Source: Clonostachys chloroleuca
Lineage: Eukaryota; Ascomycota; Sordariomycetes; Hypocreales; Bionectriaceae
Length of the DNA: 64,000 nt
NCBI GenBank assembly: GCA_037952775.1
Contig: JBANAY010000003.1
Location: 930,001-994,000 of the forward strand
Direction of reading: 5' to 3'
The position numbers and the translations under genes were made by a program. Of the stretch, positions 55,776-64,000 are shown piece by piece (position 1 is the first letter of the stretch; every line of letters starts with the position of its first letter). Under the pieces are notes generated by a model that was given only the letters and a program-made list of their open reading frames with translations, had not been told where the DNA came from and did no database searches.

Positions 55776-57044
55776 ATGAACAACTTGATTCGTTTCTTCT
55801 CGCCTCCAATGGCGTTCTGTCTAAAGCTCCTTATCTTAGTATCGCTGGTCTTACCATTGCACGCGCAATTAATCCCGAAATGCTCGAAACCTACAGTCCG
55901 AAAGGAATGGTGAGTAGAAAGCTGTTTTTTCTGTTTGCAGAACCAAGAGTTCCAAGCTGATTGCCGGTATCAAGGCGCACTCTAAGCGTCACAGAGAGAC
56001 TGTCATATATCTCGGCTGTGCAGTGCCTCCTCAAGAAACCAGCCATCACTTCCAAGTCCGATATGCCAGGCGTGACGAATAGGTTCGAGGACTTTTTGGG
56101 AACGCACATTGCTCAGATGGAAGATATTCATTTTGTGGTATGCATGGCAATTCCCATCTCAGTGGTTAGTCAAGGCTAATAATCGGCGCCTTATTCAAGG
56201 GCGTGTTTTATCCGTGGCACCGTCTTCTTCTACATGCGTACGAGAAGGAGCTTCGAGCATGCGGTTACAATGGAGCTCAACCTTACTGGGACTGGACTCT
56301 TGACACAAGCTCTCCAGAGGCCTTTTTCAACTCGCCCATTTTCGATGCCAAGACAGGTTTCGGCGGCAACGGGGACTGGATACCAGGAAATATTACCCAC
56401 CCCATGGAAGGCATATTCGTCACTTCTGGTGGCCTCGATATCCCAGATCGAACTGGAGGTGGCTGTGTCCCAGATGGACCATTTAAAGGCATGGTGAACC
56501 ATCTAGGTCCAAATGACAGCCTTGCGTACAACCCGCATTGTGTCCGACGAGACTTTTCCCCTTCGCACTTTAACGTGTCCTCGATGGATAATGTGAAAAA
56601 CGGAATAGCAACCCCTAATTTTGGAACTTTCACTCGCACGACGGAGCTCACGTTCCATGGAGGTGGACATATAGGGGTCGGAGGCTTGTATGGCACCCTC
56701 ACCGACGGTTATGCGAGCCGTAAGTACCAAACCACCCCTTTCCCATTGGTTTGAAGGTGTTCATTTATATTGACTTGATATGATCAGCTGGTGATCCGAT
56801 TTTCTATCTCCACCATGCCAATATGGATCGGGCTTGGTGGTCATGGCAAACAAGAAATATTGAGAGGCTCGAGGATATCTCAGGCCCGCTTGTACGATTC
56901 GACTATAACAACGAAGTTGCGGGGAATGTCACGCTCGACACTAAGATACACGTTGGTGCGACAGTCAACATCACTACCACGGTTAGAGATGTAATGGACA
57001 TCGAAGGAGGTCGACTCTGTTACACCTATGATAAGGTCTATTAG
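55776..57044 (+). CDS. secreted tyrosinase / o-diphenol oxidase
   Basis: Four exons, 55776-55909, 55975-56137, 56200-56719 and 56788-57044, close in phase; 357 aa. Signal peptide (FCLKLLILVSLVLPLHAQ) at the N-terminus. The copper A site is represented by THIAQMEDIH and FYPWHRLLLHAYE, the latter the standard tyrosinase block. Copper B shows FHGGGHIGVGG and DPIFYLHHANMDRAWWSWQ, so all expected copper-ligand histidine motifs are visible. The protein stops soon after, without the long C-terminal shielding domain of classical fungal melanin tyrosinases. That makes it a short secreted type-3 copper oxidase, acting on phenols or in secondary metabolism. Confidence 0.88.
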
Positions 57045-58679
57045 ATTCAGGTATGGTCATGTAATCGGTACTTGACAAATATTCTCCTCGATAATAGACA
57101 CTCCGAGGGCATCTATTTAGTATTGGCCTTTTTTGGGGGCATTACGCGTGGAGAAATGAATGCTGAAATACAGGGAGGATACTTACCATAATACCGCCAC
57201 TCTTTTCCCCTCGTCGGGGTTTTTGACGAGGGTGGCAATATCTGAAATTAATAACTGCCTTAAAACACGTTCCTTCGTCATGATCGCGTGAAAGGCTTCC
57301 CACTCCTTTCCATGTGGGTAGAGTTGCCCACAGGGTTTTACGGATTAGATATAGGATGCCAACGGAATTAACAATAAGGGTATGTTCAATTAGATCCTAG
57401 AAGTTTCGTGAGCTGAGTTAGAGAACCTAGTGTGCCATCGATTCACTTTGACAAACCCGCTTCAGCCTTGAAAAGCATCTCAACAACGTCGTCAACCATT
57501 CACAAGTCATCCCCTACGGGTGTAATATGAGTTCAGGGTTAAATTGTGATAATACCATAGCGTATTTGGTCAAAGATACCCATGGTAAATCGGACTTTTT
57601 CACGAATATTCGGAGTGTAAGTTAACGTTGAATATAGCATAACGAGGAATATATCCAACTGCAAGGCCGACAATGTGGCCCCTCCAGATCAATTAAGACT
57701 TAGTCAAGCCTCGGTGAACAACATATCCCATTTAATACTTATCCTGAGCTCTTTAGGGCTAACTTTATGATCTATCGCTAGAAGGGCCGTGGATGACGCG
57801 AGATGAGATTTCGTGTAAGCTATCCGCGAGCCTCTGGTCTCTTCGCCTTTCTAAAATACAGACGTTGATGATAAGTTTTCACAACTCGAACTTCCCCGGT
57901 TGTTCAATAATGATAATTCACTCCCGACTATTAATAGGAACTCTACCAACTTCGACGGGCTGAGATGCTCCATGGTGTTGTTCGTACTCGAAAATACCGC
58001 ATCACCGTTCTTGGTGGTATCCCCACTTACTGCTTGGTAGAGCAATACGATAAACGAACAGTGATGTTGACGCCAACCAGGCGATTGTGATGTTAAATAT
58101 ACTTCTCAATTGATAATCCCCAAGGCTGGGAAGGATGTCGGCACGAGCCGGGCAACTAACACTTGATAACACCTACAACCGATCAATCAATTCTTTCCTT
58201 ATTCAGAGCCTCAGACGAACCATTACCTGAAATATTTTAGCTCGGTATTCAGTAAGGTACGTACGCAGTGTCCACATTCCGTTTCCCAGGGCAAGGGTTG
58301 TTGAAGAATTCAATTTCGGTTAGCTGAAAAAGGAAAGTGATCGTGTGTTAAACGAACTTGATGACATTCATTACATCATATTACATGACAGTTTGGTTTT
58401 TATCTGTTTATCTGCACCTTTATCAACGTAGTTTATACCACACGGCTGCGCCTTTTTGCTCAAAGTACAAGGGTGTCTCACCAAAAAGCCAAGATCGTTG
58501 TGGGAAGGGCAAAGTTCTGAAACCTGCTAAAAGCCTCACCAGCCCCCAGGTTTTCGCTCATCATTGATTCGCAGCCCTGTTTTCAAATTGGGATCTTAAT
58601 GGTGCGCACTGCCACTTGGAACTCTTTGAAGATTGTCTTCCGACCCTCCGTGATCTAAGGGAAACCCCATCGCTTCAGA
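57045..58679. other. 1.6-kb gene-free region
   Basis: AT-rich with many stops in all frames. No gene or repeat of note. Confidence 0.5.
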
Positions 58680-59753
58680 ATGAGAATCCACGCTGATGCC
58701 TTCGCGGCGGCTCTATCGCTCCTGGCCCCTTCGGCCCTTGCTGCACCCAAGAACGATGTCGCTGGCCCTGAACTCAAGCATTGGCCCGCGGATGCAGCCC
58801 GGTCGCTCAACGCGATGATTGCTAGGAACGCTCACGCAGGACGTTACGCCGCATTCGACATGGACAACACAAGCTATCAGTTTGATCTGGAAGAGTCGCT
58901 TCTGCCGTTCCTCGAAAACAAAGGCATCCTCACTCGAGACACTATGGACCCATCGCTGAAGCTGATCCCATTCAAGGACACCAGCAACCACACTGAGTCG
59001 CTGTACAGCTACTATAACCGCCTTTGCGAACTTGATGACGCGGTCTGCTACCCCTGGGTTGCGCAAATCTTCAGCGGTATCTCGCTGCGGAATCTCAAAG
59101 GCTATGTTGATGAGCTCATGTCGCTTAACAGCACTGTCCCTGCAAAGTACTATGACGGTGATGAAGTGATATCCACGCAAATTTCGCCACCTAAAGTCTT
59201 CGCCGGTCAGGTGGAGCTGTACAACAAGCTGATGGCGAACGGGATCGAGGTCTACGTAGTTAGCGCTGCCTCCGAGGAGCTTGTCCGCATGGTGGCATCA
59301 GATCCCAAGTATGGCTACAATGTCAAGCCTGAAAACGTCATCGGGGTGACTTTGCTTATGAAGAATGCCACAGGCGGCCTCACCACTGCCCGCAAGCAGA
59401 TTACAGAAGGCAACTATGATGGAAGTTTGAATCTGGACTCGGTGATGACTCCATTCCTGTGGACGCCAGCGACCTGGAAGGCGGGCAAGTGGGCTGCCAT
59501 CCTCACGTATATTGACGAATGGAAGAAACCTATCCTTGTCGGTGGCGATACCCCGGATAGCGATGGACCAATGCTGTTTCATGGCGTCGATGTCGCTCGA
59601 GGGGGCATTCACTTGTGGGTGAACCGCAAAGAAAGTGCGATGGAGGAATTAAATGAGATGATACAAGAACATTCAGAGGCCCAGAGAAAGGAGGGATTGG
59701 AAGTCACGGCAGATAAAAATTGGGTAATTGTGAAGCCTGAGGACTTGCATTAA
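58680..59753 (+). CDS. secreted HAD-family phosphatase (phosphorylcholine-phosphatase-like)
   Basis: Single exon, 357 aa, ATG at 58680 giving a signal peptide (AFAAALSLLAPSALAAP). HAD motif I is FDMDNT with nucleophile Asp60 and acid Asp62; motif II is the Ser of VYVVSAAS; motif IV is GGDTPDSDGPM. Between them lies an all-helical cap. Spacing and the DMDNTSYQFDLEE block resemble the PchP-type secreted phosphorylcholine phosphatases, which release phosphate and choline outside the cell. Several N-glycosylation sites are present. No intron and no obvious partner gene nearby. Confidence 0.82.
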   Translation: MRIHADAFAAALSLLAPSALAAPKNDVAGPELKHWPADAARSLNAMIARNAHAGRYAAFDMDNTSYQFDLEESLLPFLENKGILTRDTMDPSLKLIPFKDTSNHTESLYSYYNRLCELDDAVCYPWVAQIFSGISLRNLKGYVDELMSLNSTVPAKYYDGDEVISTQISPPKVFAGQVELYNKLMANGIEVYVVSAASEELVRMVASDPKYGYNVKPENVIGVTLLMKNATGGLTTARKQITEGNYDGSLNLDSVMTPFLWTPATWKAGKWAAILTYIDEWKKPILVGGDTPDSDGPMLFHGVDVARGGIHLWVNRKESAMEELNEMIQEHSEAQRKEGLEVTADKNWVIVKPEDLH

Positions 59754-61128
59754 AATCTTGTTCATAGGTAGATAACAATATTAGTCAACTTGTAGCTACA
59801 TTATCATCTCACACGATCTTAGTTGGTGTATAGCCATTTCTGCGCTGATTTTATACAACAGATACCTAGAGCATTAAAAGTTAATAACATTTAGACTAGA
59901 CTGTCTAGGCAAAGGAACAACTTCGTTTGATCAGGTCTCAATGCTACATCAGATACGTACTATAAATGTTGAAATACAGCGAACATGCTCTGTCTTATAC
60001 TTCATCTAGTTCTCTTTTCAATTCGAATTTCTAGGTTTACATTGGTTTCCTTTGCTCTTCGTCTTTCGATAGTTTCTCTTATGTTAGTCTCGAAGAAAAG
60101 CAAGGTTGCTAGCATATTCATGGTCAAAGAATCAAAGATATGTATGTGTATATTTGACAAAGTTCTACTGAAACTCAAAGCTATTTTTCTTGTATGAATT
60201 GCGAGACACTTATTGTCCAAATGGCATGATGGGATTATCAATAGTACCTGTGGGGAGAGGAGCAAATGGCGAAGAGTACCAGTCCACAACATGAACTTCA
60301 AGGGAATATGGCGGTATTTGCAATAATACCCAAACTGATTTACCGATAAAGAAGAATTTCATTTCTAAATTGTATGGTAGCTTATGACCTACAAACTAAT
60401 CAAAGAAATGTGCAGGAACGGACATTCCACGGAATATATAGAATGGCTTCCGCCATTCATCTCTCGCGACGTCATTTGTGGGATGTATCTTGGCATTCTC
60501 AACTCATTGGAGGAGAGTTATTCACATGTGCCATAGAAGAAGAGTCTCAAATACCAGGGGCGATTTCATGAGAACATAAGACGGATGTAGTATTCGTACT
60601 CTGACCTTTATGCCTGATACATGTGAATTGAATAATTCGACACTGAAGTATAGTAATCAGGCACACTGAACCGAATTTAGGATAATTTGATTTTGTGAGA
60701 GCCTGGACATCTTTATTTTCTAAGGCGATCATTTGTTGTCTTCGTTGCACCACGCAGTATATGTATCCAAGTCAGCTTCTTTCTCACACAGCCGAGAACC
60801 GCCAGATCCGAACCCCTGTCATAAGACGGGGCTGGACGCGCAAGACTAACTGTATCTGATCAAGTCTGATGCCACTCGGGAGCATCTTCGGAGATCCGGC
60901 CTCTTCAGCCCGATTGCATTTCCACTCATCCCGTTGACAGTCCGCCCCTACATCATCAGCCCATCTCATCTGTACTGTTTTCCACACAGAAGTTCGTGGG
61001 TTTCTCGACCTGCCTTTCCACAAGATACGTTCCCCCCGGCTCTTGGCGGCAGAGCCCTTCGCGTCACATAGCGGCCCCCGAAATAGCCCACCTCAACAAG
61101 ATTGATAAGCACGAGATTCTTCATTCCA
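59754..61128. other. 1.4-kb gene-free region
   Basis: No supported gene; frames are short and AT-rich. Confidence 0.5.
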
Positions 61129-62973
61129 ATGGTGTACCACGGCCCATCTAAAGGATGCAACTCTTGCCGGGTGCGGCGGAAAAAGGTTTGTATGATCTAA
61201 TACGCGAACCCATCTTGTGTTCCAAGCATTTGACTGTAGAGGTGCTAATGCTTGTGATTCTTGATATCAGTGTGATGAAGGACGCCCGGTATGTATCATT
61301 TGATTCTGGAGGTTCCGTGTCGCTCGACCGAGGTTCTATCATGAGTCGGGGGTTCTAGATCCGCGCAACGCTAACCCTATTCCTAGTCATGCATGCGCTG
61401 TATCAAGGCGAACCGCCCTTGCGGTGGGTATGAGCACGGGGACAGGATGATATATCGACAGTATGAGGCACAGGGCCCAACTCCACAGCCCACAATCATG
61501 TCCTGGGCTCGGCAGTGTTCGTTACCCAAACGGGTTCCCCTGCCGGGCACCAACATACTCCCGGATGATCTAATCCCCTTGGAGACATCCCAAGCTGAAA
61601 GCGAAATGCTTGGATTCCGGTGTTTCCTGTTCGACTATGGCATGGTATCGACGAATCAGAACCTCTCCCGCAGCTACCTCCCTGATCTGGACGCCCTGTT
61701 CCGGCAGGTTGGATTCAATTCTGACCTTGTCAAGGCTTGTCGGGCTGTGTCCTTTGCTAGCCGTGGGAAGGGGTTGAACAGACCAGCCTTTATTGCCCAG
61801 GGTGAAAGGGCACACCAGGAAATACTCACGTCTTTAGCCAAGATAATTGCATACTCTAACGCCAATAATGCAGCCGAGCTCAAACGAGTCGTCATGTTAC
61901 TTGGGCTGTATCAGGTATTCCATACTCCTTGCATCTGACACAGTGTATGCCCTAGGAATGGATGTCTAACTGGAGACTCTAGATGATAATGGCAGACGAG
62001 ACGAATTATTCATCAATAGACGCCCATGCTGACGGATTTCTGGCCTTGGTGAGCCTCGGAAAGTCAGCCGGTTCGTTAACGTTTAATCCAGATAACAAGG
62101 TAGGCCTCCGTGTTTATACCTGTCAAAGGCTTCTCTTCAACATTACTTGTCCTTTCGCTAGTGTACTTGAGCTAACCATGTAGTTTCTTGGTGTTTTCTC
62201 GCCCCCAGCTTTGAATATTGGGGGTGCGTTTGACAGCTTATTAGTTGATTTCCACATCTTATCTGAGAGGGTCAACGCCTGCCAGTCCCTAGACCAACTC
62301 AGATTGCTTGTAGATGAAGCAATTGAGTTAGAAGACCGGTTCAAGGACTGGGAGTCTTCGCGAAGCCCTGAGTTCCGACCTTCCACGGCCGGCCATGTTA
62401 CCCCTGCTACAAATTATGGCGAGCCCGCAGTGGGGAGGTGGCCGGGAAAGGTGGATTCCTATTTTGATCTCTACGTGTCTGGGGTTTGGAACACCTTTCG
62501 AGGGGCGAGGCTGTTGCTCATTTCTATGATTATAGACCTCTCATCCAACTTGGGAGACGGGAAACAGTGCGTACAGCAATACATCACTCGGGGAACCCAG
62601 ATAGCTGAAGACATGGCTGGCTCCGTCCTATTCCATCTTGCGGACAACCCACAGACAAGTTTGATGGAGAAAGATACTGCTTCAGATATAAAACACCCCG
62701 GGCGGTTTCTTGGCGGGTTTCTCCTCATGTATCCTATGTACACCGCGTGCCAGACGAGCTATCTTCCCAAGGCAATCCGTAGCTACTTCCGCAGATGCCT
62801 ACGGTGGATTGGGTCTGACATGGGCATCGGGATGGCGACAGTGCTTGCAACGGTAGGTTCCTACGGCCAGTCTTGATTTGCTCCTTGCTGACTCCTGCTG
62901 ATAGGTCGACAACATTGATAGACATCATTTGACGTGCGCCTGTATAATCATCTGGTCGGGATTTATTGAATAG
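61129..62973 (+). CDS. Zn2Cys6 transcription factor with micro-exon
   Basis: Six exons, 61129-61185, 61271-61288, 61387-61914, 61983-62099, 62184-62852 and 62905-62973, all in phase 0; 485 aa. The zinc cluster is C10, C13, C20, C27, C30, C37 (CX2CX6CX6CX2CX6C). Residues 20-25 (CDEGRP) come from an exon of only 18 nt. The protein then has the Fungal_TF_2-like layout with GYEHGDRMIYR after the cluster and helical repeats to the end. Nuclear regulator. It points toward the MDR-family reductase that starts 549 bp downstream and may regulate it and genes beyond the window edge. Confidence 0.85.
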
Positions 62974-63521
62974 ACGGGGAAAATAATGGATTCGGGTTCA
63001 TAAAACTTGATAAGCCTCTGATGATTCTTGCGGAAATGTGTAATTGATATTTGTACAAATCCAACTACGGCTTTGCGATATCAGGCTTCTGTGATGATGA
63101 GAATCGCAATCGTCATCGTCAAGCGCTCAAGGCTAACTTGTTCTGGAAATTCCGAAGTCCGGCTTGCAAGACAGAATGGCGCAGTTATCTCTATTCACGG
63201 GGATAAAGACAGCTCGGAAATCGAATATCCCGTTTCTCTCTGCTCTAATAGAAACGGAGGCGTCAATGGTCCCTGTAAATTCTGTAATGCCACCCGGATC
63301 AGACGCTATCATATCCCTTTGGGTTAGTGTACCGCGGTGACTCCACTTCCTTTGAGCTGGTATGTGTGCTTCAAAACTTACACCAAGTCGTTTTAGATGT
63401 TCCAAGAGTATAAAATCTGGACTTGATCCCCTTGGTTGAAGGCACAATCGAATTATTACAAGCCATCTCCCACCTTCAAATCTTCAGCACCAGTCTAAAT
63501 TCAAGTTTCATCACTCTCAAA
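62974..63521. other. intergenic region, promoter of the reductase
   Basis: 548 bp. A further inverted TCGGAATT copy occurs at 63148-63155. No gene. Confidence 0.5.
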
Positions 63522-64000
63522 ATGGCTGCCAACACAGCAGCTTGGCTTGACGCCGCGAAGGCCTACCCTTTCAATGTCAAGGAATCGACGTTGGGTGCCC
63601 CAGGGGAAAACCAAGTCCTCATCAAGAACCGCGCTCTCGCCATGAACCCAATCGACGCCAAGCTGCAGAAGCTAGCAGTCTATCCTCTTCCGTATCCAAC
63701 CATCCTTGGAGAAGACATCGCAGGTGAGGTGGTTGAAGTCGGGCCCAATGTAACTCGATTCAAGAAGGGTGATCGGGTTCTTGCCACGGCATCGGCCTTT
63801 TCTACTGGAAAGCATGAGGAGGCTGGCTTCCAGGCTTACACCGTCGTGAGTGTAGACACCACCACCGAGATCCCGGACGACATGTCCTTTGAAACCGCTG
63901 TCGTTCTCCCTCTATGCATCTCAACCGCCTCCTCGGCCCTCTTTCTTCCTGAGTGGCTAGGACTTCAACTGCCGAAGTTCCCAGCACAAGATTCTACCGG
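63522..64000 (+). CDS. MDR-family zinc-independent reductase (ToxD-like), partial
   Basis: Begins at ATG 63522 (MAANTAAWLDAAKAYPF) and runs off the window after 159 codons. The GroES-like N-terminal domain of medium-chain reductases is visible: NPIDAKLQ, YPTILGEDIAGEVVEVGPNVTRFKKGDRVLA. The usual catalytic-zinc Cys/His are absent, as in quinone-oxidoreductase and trans-enoyl-reductase (ToxD/LovC-like) members. Expected NADPH-dependent reduction of an enone or enoyl thioester. The nucleotide-binding half lies beyond position 64000. Adjacent to a Zn2Cys6 gene, so a gene cluster may continue to the right. Confidence 0.82.
   Translation, partial: MAANTAAWLDAAKAYPFNVKESTLGAPGENQVLIKNRALAMNPIDAKLQKLAVYPLPYPTILGEDIAGEVVEVGPNVTRFKKGDRVLATASAFSTGKHEEAGFQAYTVVSVDTTTEIPDDMSFETAVVLPLCISTASSALFLPEWLGLQLPKFPAQDST

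Overview
This 64 kb window is nuclear DNA of a filamentous ascomycete, most likely a member of the Eurotiales (Aspergillus/Penicillium type). The signs are short GT-AG introns of about 50-100 nt with CTAAC/CTRAY branch points, many Zn2Cys6 regulators, MFS carriers, cytochrome P450s, BCS1-like AAA proteins and ankyrin genes, plus one nuclear tRNA-Asp. No transposon, rRNA, CRISPR or viral gene was recognised. I rebuilt exons by hand from splice signals, frame closure and family resemblance; junctions are predictions.

Layout. 0.2-8 kb: a broken membrane-protein gene, a papain-fold (LRAT/NlpC-like) protein, a secreted possibly GPI-anchored protein and a decayed ankyrin gene. 8.4-18.5 kb: a possible uptake/oxidation group: MFS carrier and FAD amine/amino-acid oxidase (divergent), a Zn2Cys6 regulator and a YAT-type amino-acid permease. 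18.8-29.4 kb: the most interesting block, a candidate sugar or ketose catabolic cluster: dihydroxyacetone-kinase-like enzyme and class II aldolase (divergent), Zn2Cys6 regulator, SDR dehydrogenase and MFS carrier. Its two divergent promoters share a repeated TCGGAAT element and one holds a perfect CGG-N11-CCG palindrome. The regulator has a probable frameshift and the carrier has a stop plus a frameshift, so the pathway may be decaying in this strain. 31-39 kb: LITAF-like protein, BCS1-like AAA ATPase, a small membrane protein, a C2H2 protein, tRNA-Asp(GUC) and a small surface protein. 40-51 kb: two P450s flanking an F-box protein, and an acidic unknown. 51-55 kb: a multiply broken Zn2Cys6 gene with an 18-nt poly-T tract, and an RTA1-like gene with one frameshift. 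55-64 kb: a secreted tyrosinase, a secreted HAD phosphatase, a Zn2Cys6 regulator with an 18-nt micro-exon, and the start of an MDR-family reductase cut by the window edge.

Six of about 28 protein genes carry reading-frame lesions, often several in one gene, while the other genes close perfectly over many exons. That clustering argues for real gene loss more than random sequence error, although several lesions sit in short homopolymers and need read-level checking. Two introns appear to use GC-AG splice sites.
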